Part shown: in pieces, positions 1 through 8,136 of the stretch | Position numbering within the stretch: the first letter of the stretch is position 1 | How the letters are laid out: the number at the start of each line of letters is the position of its first letter | Assembly (NCBI GenBank): GCA_020851635.1 | Contig: JADZCJ010000002.1 | Location: forward strand, 1 to 64,000 | Direction: 5' to 3' | DNA from: Anaerolineae bacterium | GTDB lineage: Bacteria > Chloroflexota > Anaerolineae > UBA4142 > SHND01 | Length of the DNA: 64,000 nucleotides | The notes under the pieces: model-generated | What the model was told of the DNA's origin: nothing | The model's input: only the letters and a program-made list of their open reading frames with translations | Databases searched by the model: none | Translations under genes and position numbers: made by a program

Positions 1-102
1 ACCTTCGATGAGCTCGTTGAAGCACTCAATCTGGCATTCCAATCCATTACGCCCGAAGATGCGCGCGCTTGGTTCGAACACTGCGGTTATCTTTCGCCTT
101 GA
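1..102 (+). CDS. IS630-type transposase, C-terminal 33 residues only
   Basis: An open frame enters from the left edge and stops with TGA at 100-102. Its last residues contain ITPEDARAWFEHCGY, which resembles the extreme C-terminus of IS630/Tc1-type DDE transposases, where a closing FxHCGY block is common. Only the tail is visible, so integrity of the catalytic DDE core cannot be judged. The stop lies 2 bases from the stop of the convergent BNR gene, and the element appears to end near a TA dinucleotide at 122-123, the target site used by this family. The family call rests on a short stretch. Confidence 0.6.
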   Translation, partial: TFDELVEALNLAFQSITPEDARAWFEHCGYLSP

Positions 103-103
103 G

Positions 104-928
104 TCAAAGAGGAATTCGCTCTAATCCATTCGACGCGGAGGTCCATGTCGCGCCGCCGTCGCGCGATTCTTCAATCCGCCCGTTGCGGTCCACCCCGTCG
201 GCAGGTCCCAAAACAAAATGGTCGGCGTTGTTCGGGTCCACCCACATCGCGCGCACATAGCAGTCATATTTCAAAGCCCAATTCGCGCCGCCGTCGCGCG
301 AAATATAGAAACCTCCGCCTGTGGGCGCAAAAGCCCAATTTGGCGTCGCGGAATGTGATTCAATCGAATGAACGTCGGGATGAATCAATGGCGCGGGGGG
401 ACCTTGCAAATCGGGGTCGCCGTTCGAGCCGTCGCACAGGCGCCACGTGGCGCCCCAATCGTCCGAACGCAGCGCGCCGCCCACCTCGACTGCCGCGTAC
501 GCGCGCGAGCCGCAAAACGCAAAACCGCGCACGCAGCCCGCGCCTTGCGAGTACGGCAAGAACCAATGATGCGCGTCACGCAGCGGCGGTATCTCACTGC
601 ATTCGCGCCAGGTCTTGGCGCCGTCGCGCGAAACAAAAATGTCGGCGGGTTCGGTCCCTGCAAATTCGCAATCCGAAATATCGGGATGAGAGGCGAGCCA
701 GCGCACGTATTTGATCGTGAGACCATCTGACGCATCGCGCCACGTTTTTCCCAAATCATCCGAACGCATGACGCCCTGGCGAGAGCCGACGAGAATCACG
801 TCCCCACGCGCAACGACGCTCGTGAGGTGCGTTCCATTCAGCACACGGTCAACGATTTGCCATGCGTTCGCAGCGCGTTCTGCAATGACAAGCCCGTCGG
901 AGGTGGCGAGAAATACGTGTTGGGACAT
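104..928 (-). CDS. BNR/Asp-box beta-propeller protein, probably 3'-truncated
   Basis: Five Asp-box motifs of the type S-x-D-x-G-x-T/N-W are visible (SDDLGKTW, SRDGAKTW, SDDWGATW, SRDGGANW, SRDGGATW). They mark a sialidase/sortilin-like beta-propeller. No signal peptide is evident, so a cytoplasmic location is likely. I place the start at 928 because GAGGTG lies 5 bases upstream; an ATG four codons earlier at 940 is also open. The last residues after SNGL read ERIPL and stop inside sequence that looks like the terminus of the IS630 element, so the native C-terminus seems lost. Such propellers are often somewhat longer. The substrate cannot be inferred. Confidence 0.75.
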   Translation of the reverse strand: MSQHVFLATSDGLVIAERAANAWQIVDRVLNGTHLTSVVARGDVILVGSRQGVMRSDDLGKTWRDASDGLTIKYVRWLASHPDISDCEFAGTEPADIFVSRDGAKTWRECSEIPPLRDAHHWFLPYSQGAGCVRGFAFCGSRAYAAVEVGGALRSDDWGATWRLCDGSNGDPDLQGPPAPLIHPDVHSIESHSATPNWAFAPTGGGFYISRDGGANWALKYDCYVRAMWVDPNNADHFVLGPADGVDRNGRIEESRDGGATWTSASNGLERIPL

Positions 929-956
929 GTGGCACCTCATTCACCAATAGGTTCTC

Positions 957-1418
957 TTATCGTCGCTTTCGCCCGCGGCGGCGCGCCTGCTCCGCCGGGA
1001 CCCAGCCGCCCGGCTGGGATTCGATTTTTCTGTAACTCTTGAAATCCGCGAGATGCTCGAACATCTCATCCGTTGTCTTTTGGGTAGTCAAACCTTCGCG
1101 CCACGCTTGATGTTCGACCGTGCCAATCACCAAATAGTCATTGCCAATCACCGAGGGGTCATACTGTGTAAAGAGTTCCGCCAACAACGCTTCCAGCTCA
1201 TCCTGATGCGCGATGATGAGTTCATCCTTTGGGCAATAGCGACACGTTTTGCCCAGAGCGATCAGCTGCTGCGGGTCAACGTGTATCATCAACGCAAACT
1301 TGCGCAAGGTGGTTGGGCGATCGCACCTTGGGCAGCGCGTGGCGCGATAATCGCTGTGCGGATTCAACGTGAAATCGTAACGCGGCGGCAGTTTGCCAAG
1401 ATGGGGTCTTTTGGGCAT
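957..1418 (-). CDS. Conserved-looking hypothetical protein with two CxxC pairs
   Basis: A 153-residue soluble protein. Cysteine pairs at residues 29/32 (CPRC) and 59/62 (CRYC) could bind one zinc ion as a split ribbon. The N-terminus is basic and the C-terminus ends in an Arg-rich tail (ARRRGRKRR), which might contact nucleic acid. The start is the ATG at 1418, preceded by GGAG; a TTG four codons upstream is less likely. It lies 26 bases downstream of rph on the same strand and may be cotranscribed with it. I do not recognise the family and assign no function. Confidence 0.7.
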   Translation of the reverse strand: MPKRPHLGKLPPRYDFTLNPHSDYRATRCPRCDRPTTLRKFALMIHVDPQQLIALGKTCRYCPKDELIIAHQDELEALLAELFTQYDPSVIGNDYLVIGTVEHQAWREGLTTQKTTDEMFEHLADFKSYRKIESQPGGWVPAEQARRRGRKRR

Positions 1419-1444
1419 GGTAATCTCCAACGGAAATACAGTTT

Positions 1445-2164
1445 TCAGATACGCGCGTCGAGCAAAATCTTGTGTTGAATCGCAAGCAATTCCTTGATGC
1501 CGCCGCTCGCGAGGTCAAGCAGTTGATTCATTTGCGCCCGCGAATACGTAGCCGCTTCGCCTGTCCCCTGCACTTCGACAAAATTCCCCTCACCCGTCAT
1601 GACGACATTAAAGTCCACTTCGGCGCGTGAATCTTCGGGGTAATTCAAATCGAGCAAGAGTTCGCCGCCGACAATCCCGACGCTGACGGCGGCGACCGCC
1701 GTTTTGAGCGCTCTCGGCGAGGCCTGTTTTATCTGGATCATTTTGTCGAGCGCAATGCTCACGGCAACAAATGCGCCCGTGATCGCAGCGGTGCGCGTGC
1801 CCCCGTCCGCTTGCAGCACATCGCAATCAATATTGATGGTGCGCTCGCCAATCACGCGCAGGTCCACTGCCGCGCGCAAACTGCGTCCGATGAGACGCCG
1901 AATCTCTTGCGAGCGCGCGCTCGGCGTGGTCTCGCGCGGGGAACGGGTGTGGGTGGCGCGCGGGAGCATGGCGTATTCGGCGGTGAGCCAACCCTGGTTC
2001 TGCCCCACCAACCATTTCGGCACCTGGTTTTCGACGGACACGGCGCACAGCACGCGCGTTTTGCCCATCTCGATCAAGACCGAGCCTTCGGGATAATCCA
2101 CATAGCCCGGCGTGATTTTCACCGGGCGGAGTTCATTGCTTTTTCGTCCGTCGGAGCGAGACAT
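1445..2164 (-). CDS. rph: Ribonuclease PH
   Basis: RNase PH is a phosphate-dependent 3'-5' exoribonuclease that trims tRNA 3' ends. At 239 residues the length is typical. Recognisable family blocks are the N-terminal SRSDGRKSNELRPV, the RPATHTRSPRE-like stretch seen here as LPRATHTRSPRE, GRSLRAAVDL, and the phosphate-site region DCDVLQADGGTRTAAITGA. The start codon sits 1 base after the SulP stop, so the gene is probably translated from the sulfatase/transporter transcript. The Asp/Arg-rich active-site blocks all look intact. Confidence 0.97.
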   Translation of the reverse strand: MSRSDGRKSNELRPVKITPGYVDYPEGSVLIEMGKTRVLCAVSVENQVPKWLVGQNQGWLTAEYAMLPRATHTRSPRETTPSARSQEIRRLIGRSLRAAVDLRVIGERTINIDCDVLQADGGTRTAAITGAFVAVSIALDKMIQIKQASPRALKTAVAAVSVGIVGGELLLDLNYPEDSRAEVDFNVVMTGEGNFVEVQGTGEAATYSRAQMNQLLDLASGGIKELLAIQHKILLDARI

Positions 2165-2165
2165 A

Positions 2166-3905
2166 TCAGTCCTTTGATGGCGGCGCGTACGTCAATGCGG
2201 GTTCCACCGGCGACTCACCCAGCCAGGCATACGCGGCTGCGGCAGCGCGGTTCATGGCAGTGCCAAGTTGAGGGGTGGCGAAAAAGATATTCTCCTCGCC
2301 GATCGTTTTGAGCACGCCCGTCCGCGCGAGCTGCTCATAGACTGCACGATCAATCCCCACAAGCATCAGTCTGCTGTCGCGCTCTTTCAGAGCTCCGGCA
2401 TAACGCTCCAACACGGTGATGAACGTGCTGCCAATCTCGGTCCTGCCGCGCAGCCCCAAAGCGACGGCGGCACGGGTGGTGTTGTCTACTCGCGGCAGCA
2501 TCTCTTCCAAATTTTTGGCGGCGGCGAAAAAAAGACTGCCATAGACCTGAAGTATTGTAAAGTGGTGGCTCGGCAGCTCTGCGGGCGCAGGTCGTTCTTC
2601 CGGCAGTCCGCCGGGCACCAGCACCCACTGTGTCATCACCACCTGGTTGGACTGACGGATCACATAAAGCAGAATGCTAAAAGCAACGCCGACCAACACC
2701 GCATACTGGAGCGGCATGAACAGCGTCGCAAGAAAGGTCAGTCCCATCACGGCGGCAGGGAATTTTCCGGTATTCCAAATGGTCGTGGCAGCTGGGATGC
2801 GCAGTCCCTGGTAGCCCGCCACGATCAAGAGAGCGGCGAGTGACGGCATCGGGACCAATTCCACAAGCGGAGCAAGCAGCAGCACAACTGCGGCGACAAA
2901 AATCCCCGCCGAGATATTGGTCCACCGCGACCGGGCGCCCGCGCCCATAACCAGCGCCGTGCCGGAGATTGACCCGCCGGCAGGAATGCCGCCAACAAAC
3001 GCAGTGGCAAGGTTGGCTGCTCCCTGCCCCAGAAAATCACGCGAGACATTCGGATACTTGCCATCGGGGTTCGGATAGCCCTGACTGACCCCTGCGCCCT
3101 GAATCAAACCGATGATTGCTACCGCGAGCGCGGGTAGAAGCATTGTGACAATCAGACCCAATGAGGGCATGCTCAATTGCGGCAACGCGCGCGGGATGGC
3201 TGAAACGTCTCCCACCGTCCGGACGGTATTCCAGTTCAATATCATACCCAACTGCGGCAGTGTCAAAATCGCCAACAGCACGGTAGAAAGCAGGATGCCG
3301 ATGATAAAAGCAAATTTTCGCCACGCCGAGCCGAGAAACAACACAATCAATGCAAGCGTCAACAATCCGATGACTGTGGTAGGCAAGCTAATCTGGTCGA
3401 GATGGAGAAACAAGTCCATCGCGCGGGCGACGTTGTTGGTATAAACACTTTGGTAGCCCGTCAGTTCGCCCAGTTGCCCCAGAATAATCAACACCGCCAC
3501 GCCGTTGAGGAAACCGGTCATCACCGCGTTGGATACAAACCGCACAACAAACCCCAATCGAAACAGCCCCGCCAACAGTTGGATGGCGCCAACCAATAAC
3601 ACCAGGACGGCAACCGCCTCTGTTTTCATCGAGTCGGGAACATCATATAGCCCCGCGCCCGTTGCCACTGACATGGCGCTGGTGGTAGAGACGTTCATAA
3701 ACACCGAGCTGGTAAAGACCGCGCCGATAGGGACGGCGATCATGAGGGTATAGATACCCAATACGGGATTGACCGTTGCCAGCAGCGCGTGCGCCATCGC
3801 CTGAGGCACATTGACCACGGCAAACGTCAAGCCCGCCACCAGGTCCGAGCTCAGATTCTCGCGGTCGGGTTTCGCTCTTTGCGCACGGGTCCTGATTTGT
3901 TCCAC
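2166..3905 (-). CDS. SulP family anion (sulfate-type) transporter with C-terminal STAS domain
   Basis: An integral membrane protein with about 10-12 hydrophobic segments (roughly residues 20-440) followed by a cytoplasmic STAS domain (about 450-560). The N-terminal block DLVAGLTFAVVNVPQAMAHALLA is the SulP signature region, and GGIPAGGSISGTALVMGAG matches the conserved central segment. SulP proteins move sulfate or other anions such as bicarbonate. The frame is open from a TTG at 3971, but that overlaps the upstream gene by 47 bases, so I prefer the GTG at 3905. Its position behind an alkylsulfatase suggests handling of released sulfate; this is inference. Confidence 0.88.
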   Translation of the reverse strand: MEQIRTRAQRAKPDRENLSSDLVAGLTFAVVNVPQAMAHALLATVNPVLGIYTLMIAVPIGAVFTSSVFMNVSTTSAMSVATGAGLYDVPDSMKTEAVAVLVLLVGAIQLLAGLFRLGFVVRFVSNAVMTGFLNGVAVLIILGQLGELTGYQSVYTNNVARAMDLFLHLDQISLPTTVIGLLTLALIVLFLGSAWRKFAFIIGILLSTVLLAILTLPQLGMILNWNTVRTVGDVSAIPRALPQLSMPSLGLIVTMLLPALAVAIIGLIQGAGVSQGYPNPDGKYPNVSRDFLGQGAANLATAFVGGIPAGGSISGTALVMGAGARSRWTNISAGIFVAAVVLLLAPLVELVPMPSLAALLIVAGYQGLRIPAATTIWNTGKFPAAVMGLTFLATLFMPLQYAVLVGVAFSILLYVIRQSNQVVMTQWVLVPGGLPEERPAPAELPSHHFTILQVYGSLFFAAAKNLEEMLPRVDNTTRAAVALGLRGRTEIGSTFITVLERYAGALKERDSRLMLVGIDRAVYEQLARTGVLKTIGEENIFFATPQLGTAMNRAAAAAYAWLGESPVEPALTYAPPSKD

Positions 3906-3924
3906 GATGTTACGCTCTGGTACA

Positions 3925-4599
3925 CTAGCCGAGCAACCCGCTAATCCCCTTGAAAATAAAATACGCCCCAAAGACGACCGAGACCGCGACGACGATGGTC
4001 CGATTGTTGCGCTCCAGCCAGTCGCTGCCTGCAGCGAGGAGATGCGAGGCTTGCCGGGGCGCGACGGCGGTAATTACGATCGGGACCAGCACAAGCAATT
4101 GCGCCCCAAACACAAAAATCAGATAGGCAATAATATTCTCCGGGCGTTCCAGTTCCGCCTCACGGATCACACCCAGCGCGCCCAGCGTAAAAACCCACTG
4201 CTTGGCAGCGACCAGCATCAAACCGATACTGAGCAAAAATGCCCTGCCCGCAGAAACCGAGCTGAACATGGTCATCCATTTCGGCGGCGGCGCATCCGGG
4301 TCCTCTTGCTTGCGCCACTTGAGAAACGCGGTGATCAACAACAGGATGCCGAGCACCAGCAATAGCGTGCTGACAATAATGGCGGCGCCTTGTTCGGTGC
4401 TCGCCGCCTCGGATGAACCAAAAACCAGACCGAAAGCCAGCCCTTGCGTCAACCGCACGAGAATCTGTCCACTGACAAAGGCGACCGCTTTGAGCAACCC
4501 GCCCTCGCTCTTGAGCAGCAAGAGGACAATAATGGTCCAGACCGGGACGAGAGCCGCGCCGAGCATTAACGGAATAAACTCGGTGATGACAATGTTCAT
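3925..4599 (-). CDS. GAP-family (LysE-like) six-helix membrane protein
   Basis: 224 residues with about six hydrophobic segments: residues 5-28, 36-60, 74-96, 115-140, 150-180 and 200-222. The pattern, including the early LMLGAALVPVWTIIVLLLL and the central AFLLSIGLMLVAAKQW, resembles the GAP/Sap-type family related to LysE exporters. These are thought to move small or amphipathic solutes. It sits 9 bases downstream of the alkylsulfatase and 19 bases upstream of my chosen SulP start. It may export or import a product of sulfatase action, but the substrate is unknown. Confidence 0.72.
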   Translation of the reverse strand: MNIVITEFIPLMLGAALVPVWTIIVLLLLKSEGGLLKAVAFVSGQILVRLTQGLAFGLVFGSSEAASTEQGAAIIVSTLLLVLGILLLITAFLKWRKQEDPDAPPPKWMTMFSSVSAGRAFLLSIGLMLVAAKQWVFTLGALGVIREAELERPENIIAYLIFVFGAQLLVLVPIVITAVAPRQASHLLAAGSDWLERNNRTIVVAVSVVFGAYFIFKGISGLLG

Positions 4600-4608
4600 G
4601 TCAAATTC

Positions 4609-6654
4609 CTACGGTCGCGGCTCTACAGGGGCATCGTCCTGCAACAGTTCGGGCTTGGACTCCTCCGGGGCGCCCGGTTTGGTTCCGGGCAACACCTCAA
4701 ACCACGGGTCAAAGCGAACAAATGTCGAAGCAAGCTGCATCAGGACCTGCGGGTTTCCTTCCATTTTGGCTTTGCCTGCCGCGACCTGGTCTGCCAGTTT
4801 GACCGTCCCAATCATGACGTCTTCCAGATCGCGACGATTGATTGTGAGCGTGAGGTCGGCATCCGCCGCGCGATAGCCCGAAATTGTGGTCAGGGTGGCG
4901 TTGCTCAGCTCGACGATAAATTGCTCACCGTTATCGGGCGTGCTCAGGTTGATCTTGAATTTCAATCCCTCCGCCTTGCGACTGTCCATCTGGATGCCCA
5001 GGTATTCAAGAAACAATTGCGTACTCGTGCCGCGCACAAAGTCGGCGCTGCCTGCTTTGGCGGCGCTCACCGGGACAACGCCGTCGCGCAACTCTTTTGC
5101 TCCCGATAAAAAGCTGTTTCGCAGCGCAAGACTTTCGTGCTGATACCCCAACTGCTCGTATGCGTCCGCCAAAAGGTCTTTGGCGGTCTGATTGGCGGGC
5201 TCACCATAAACCAGCTTGTTGAGAATCTCGACGGCGTGGTGATACTTGCCCAGTTCATACAGCTCGCGCGCTTTGGCAAGAATCTTGTCCGAACCACCCA
5301 TCATCTCCACATAGAGCGGCGCGGAATCTTCGGGCGAGAGCGGGACGAGTGTTGCCGGGTTCAAGTCCCAGAATCCGAGATAGCGTTGAATGACCGCGCG
5401 GCTATTGTGTTGATACGACCCGTGATAGCCGCGGGCGTACCAGGCCTGTTGGAGTTTTTTAGGCGGCTCGTACACATTGTGGATTTGATTAATCGTGACG
5501 CCCATGTTTGCCAGGTGCAGCACCTGATTGTTCAGATGGGCATACATATCACGCTGATCACGCATGACCAGTTGGATCCGGTCCTTGCCCCAGCGGGGCC
5601 AATTGTGCGACTGGAACATCACCTCGGAACCGTCAAGAAAACGATACATTGCCTCGTTGATATACCTGGACCAGGTGAGCGCATCGCGGACGGGCGCGCC
5701 GCGCAGGGTAAGAATATTATGCAGACTGCCGACCATGTTTTCGGCAGCCCAGAACGCCTTCAGGTCGGGAAACCAGGTGTTCATTTCGGCAGGCGCCTCC
5801 GTGCCGGGCGTGTTTTGAAAAACCATGTGCACGCCGTCAATTTCCAATTCCTCATAGGGCAAATCAATTGTTCGGGTCGGCGGCAAAATGCCAATTTCTC
5901 CGCTGGCAACTGCCTTGCCGATCGCCATATCCACATGTCCGAACGGACTGCTCGGCACGAGGTCCGCGTACGTATAGGACTTGCGGCGCACCATCGCGTT
6001 GCCCGCATACAGGTTCTCCGAGATCGCCTCGTACATAAACCCCTTGGGCGCAATGATCTGCACCTTGCCCTCGGCAAGCGCGGTCTCATCAACCACCCCG
6101 CGCACCCCGCCAAAATGGTCGCCGTGAGTATGCGAGATGATAACCGCCACCACGGGTCGCGCGCCAAGCGTTTCGTTCACAAACTTGAGCGCGGCGCGGG
6201 AGGTTTCTTTGACGGTAAGGCAATCAATAACGATCCAACCGGTCCTTCCTTTGACAAATGTCATATTGGCAAGGTCAAAGCCACGGACTTGGAAGATGCC
6301 CGGAGTCACCTCATACAGACCGTATTCCATGTTGAGCAGCGCCTGACGCTGGAGCGAGGGATGTATGCTGTCATAGTCCTGTCCCTTGAGCAAAAAATCC
6401 CAGTTGTCCATATTCCATGCCACCCCGCCCTTGTCGTTCATGATCTTGCGATATGGCGGAGCGGCGATGAAACCCTGTCGGGCTTCTTCAAAATCCTGCT
6501 TGTCCGTAAAGGGGAGCAGTCTGCGTTGCTCCCGTTGTTTCTCGACAGTCTCCTTGGAGGGCAATTTGCCCCGGGGATGAAAATGTGTCGTGTGCGGAGC
6601 GCCGCCGGTGTCATCGGGGCTGCACGCGAGGGTCGGATGTTTCAGCGAGTTCAT
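4609..6654 (-). CDS. Alkyl sulfatase (SdsA1/BDS1 type, metallo-beta-lactamase fold)
   Basis: A 681-residue enzyme that hydrolyses primary alkyl sulfate esters such as dodecyl sulfate to alcohol and sulfate. Domains in order: a metallo-beta-lactamase core with the di-zinc motif SHTHGDHFGG near residues 173-182, an all-alpha dimerisation domain with HAVEILNKLVYGEPAN and the YHGSYQHNSRAVIQRYLG block, and a C-terminal SCP2-like domain from about residue 540. Length and order match the family. No clear signal peptide is seen, unlike secreted SdsA1. It is the first gene of a minus-strand run with a GAP-type membrane protein and a SulP transporter, which suggests a surfactant or sulfate-ester utilisation operon. 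Confidence 0.95.
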   Translation of the reverse strand: MNSLKHPTLACSPDDTGGAPHTTHFHPRGKLPSKETVEKQREQRRLLPFTDKQDFEEARQGFIAAPPYRKIMNDKGGVAWNMDNWDFLLKGQDYDSIHPSLQRQALLNMEYGLYEVTPGIFQVRGFDLANMTFVKGRTGWIVIDCLTVKETSRAALKFVNETLGARPVVAVIISHTHGDHFGGVRGVVDETALAEGKVQIIAPKGFMYEAISENLYAGNAMVRRKSYTYADLVPSSPFGHVDMAIGKAVASGEIGILPPTRTIDLPYEELEIDGVHMVFQNTPGTEAPAEMNTWFPDLKAFWAAENMVGSLHNILTLRGAPVRDALTWSRYINEAMYRFLDGSEVMFQSHNWPRWGKDRIQLVMRDQRDMYAHLNNQVLHLANMGVTINQIHNVYEPPKKLQQAWYARGYHGSYQHNSRAVIQRYLGFWDLNPATLVPLSPEDSAPLYVEMMGGSDKILAKARELYELGKYHHAVEILNKLVYGEPANQTAKDLLADAYEQLGYQHESLALRNSFLSGAKELRDGVVPVSAAKAGSADFVRGTSTQLFLEYLGIQMDSRKAEGLKFKINLSTPDNGEQFIVELSNATLTTISGYRAADADLTLTINRRDLEDVMIGTVKLADQVAAGKAKMEGNPQVLMQLASTFVRFDPWFEVLPGTKPGAPEESKPELLQDDAPVEPRP

Positions 6655-6712
6655 TGCGAGTCCTTTGCCTTGTTTATTTGATATTGTAAGCTCGAGATGG
6701 GAAACGGGGCGA

Positions 6713-6741
6713 TTGACACTAGATATAGGCGATGTTAAAAT
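6713..6741 (+). promoter_or_regulatory. Sigma70-type promoter for the HTH/AT-hook gene
   Basis: TTGACA at 6713-6718 and TAAAAT at 6736-6741 are separated by 17 bases. The next plus-strand start codon is at 6810, leaving a leader of about 60 bases. Confidence 0.65.
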
Positions 6742-6809
6742 ACCGAAAATTAGCGCGCAGCATGTAGCAAATTATCTGGAACGTTTATTTCGGTGAAATA
6801 GGTGTTTTT

Positions 6810-7157
6810 ATGGCGATTCAGCGCGAATATCTTTCACCCAATGAAATTGGCGAATATCTTGGCATATCACCGTTCACCATTCGCCGTTACATTAAATTAG
6901 GTGAACTAAAGGCGGTTAAACTGCTGGGCAGCTTTCGCGTGCATAAAAACGACTTGCAGGCATTCTTGAAGGCGCATGAGGTAAATCCGGCGGAAGAGGC
7001 GCTTGAAAGTGACGACGAGACCGAGCCGATACCGGCGCAACCTTCACCCCTGCCCGCTCCCCCGCCGAGCGTTGCCGGGATGCCCGAAATTCCAATGCCG
7101 CAGAATCCCCCCAAAAGACCGCGGGGGCGTCCGCGCAAAGCGCCGCTTTCCATGTAG
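6810..7157 (+). CDS. Excisionase-type HTH protein with proline-rich linker and C-terminal AT-hook
   Basis: Residues 1-55 form a MerR/Xis-like helix-turn-helix: LSPNEIGEYLGISPFTIRRY followed by a short wing containing KLGELKAVKLLGSFRV. Residues 60-100 are acidic, then proline-rich. The C-terminus carries KRPRGRPRKA, a canonical AT-hook core (RGRPRK) that binds AT-rich minor groove. The architecture predicts a small bivalent DNA-binding protein, perhaps a regulator or nucleoid-associated factor rather than a phage excisionase, since no integrase is nearby. It is transcribed alone, from a good promoter into a strong terminator. Function beyond DNA binding is unknown. Confidence 0.82.
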   Translation: MAIQREYLSPNEIGEYLGISPFTIRRYIKLGELKAVKLLGSFRVHKNDLQAFLKAHEVNPAEEALESDDETEPIPAQPSPLPAPPPSVAGMPEIPMPQNPPKRPRGRPRKAPLSM

Positions 7158-7168
7158 CATATCATACT

Positions 7169-7206
7169 GCGGGCTGCTCGATGTTGATCAAGCAGCCCGC
7201 AAGTTT
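7169..7206. terminator. Bidirectional intrinsic terminator
   Basis: A perfect 10-bp stem (GCGGGCTGCT at 7169-7178 with AGCAGCCCGC at 7191-7200) is followed by AAGTTTTATT. It lies between two convergent genes and could serve both. Confidence 0.8.
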
Positions 7207-7208
7207 TA

Positions 7209-8009
7209 TTATGCGCCTCCGTGCACGCGGATAAATTCGGTGATGGCGTGATTAAAGGCGGCTGGCTGCTCCATCGGCGTGAGATGCCCCGCGTCGGGAA
7301 TTGTGACGAGTGTGCTGTTGCGCGCGGCGAGTTTCATATTTTGCTGGTCCGTTTCGGTCATCAATTGATCGTCTGCGCCGGCGATAATGAGCACGGGCTG
7401 ACCACATTCCAGCAAGGTGGATGTCGAATCGGGCCGGTCGCGCATGGCATTCAACGCGCCTATAATCCCGGGGACCGATGCAGACTCCATAATCTGCTTG
7501 ACCCGGGTGACGAGTTCGGGCTTGGTCGCAAATGTAGCGGACGCCAGCATTTTGGGGAGCATCCCCTCGGCGATGGCGGTCGCACCCTTGTCCCTGGCAA
7601 TCCCGATGTTTTTGTCGCGGCCCATCTTGCCTTCCGGGCTGTCCGGGGTCGCTTTGGTGTTGGCAAGCACGAGCGCGCGGACGTGTTCGGGATAGCGGCG
7701 CAGATACGACATTGCCACATACCCTCCCATCGAAAGACCGACGATGATCGCCGGTTCGGTCACGCCGAGTGCGCCGAGCAATTCGCGCACATCATCCGCA
7801 TAGTTGGAAATTTCATACGCGCCGTCAATCATCGGCGTTTCGCCAAACCCGCGCAAATCGGGAACAATCACGCGGGCGTGATCAGAGAGACCTTCCCACT
7901 GCGCCTGCCAAATCATGCGATTCAGCGGATAGCCGTGAATAAATACAAACGTCGGACCCTGACCGCGCTCGTCATAGGCAAACTTGCGCTGCATTACTTG
8001 AATATCCAT
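7209..8009 (-). CDS. Alpha/beta-hydrolase
   Basis: 266 residues with the alpha/beta-hydrolase fold. The oxyanion block FIHGYPLNRMIW, nucleophile elbow GLSMGG (Ser near residue 93), acid Asp in GADDQL (about 210) and catalytic His in DAGHLTPMEQP (about 240) are all present. Sequence style is closest to the 3-oxoadipate enol-lactonase/esterase group, but no neighbouring aromatic-degradation genes support that reaction, so substrate is left open. No signal peptide is seen. It is a monocistronic unit convergent with the HTH gene. Confidence 0.9.
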   Translation of the reverse strand: MDIQVMQRKFAYDERGQGPTFVFIHGYPLNRMIWQAQWEGLSDHARVIVPDLRGFGETPMIDGAYEISNYADDVRELLGALGVTEPAIIVGLSMGGYVAMSYLRRYPEHVRALVLANTKATPDSPEGKMGRDKNIGIARDKGATAIAEGMLPKMLASATFATKPELVTRVKQIMESASVPGIIGALNAMRDRPDSTSTLLECGQPVLIIAGADDQLMTETDQQNMKLAARNSTLVTIPDAGHLTPMEQPAAFNHAITEFIRVHGGA

Positions 8010-8136
8010 CGCGCCTCCAAAGGGGGATTATCCGGTGTTACAATCCAAGTGTAGCACAAGTTTCGCCAATTGCTCTGCCGGGCGAACGTGGTAGTATACT
8101 GACCCAATCGCAATCAAGGAGACGGCAAAGAACGAT

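Noticed and set aside
5137-6681. 514-codon plus-strand frame opposite the alkylsulfatase
   Set aside because: The sulfatase frame has all catalytic motifs; this is its mirror frame without recognisable domains.
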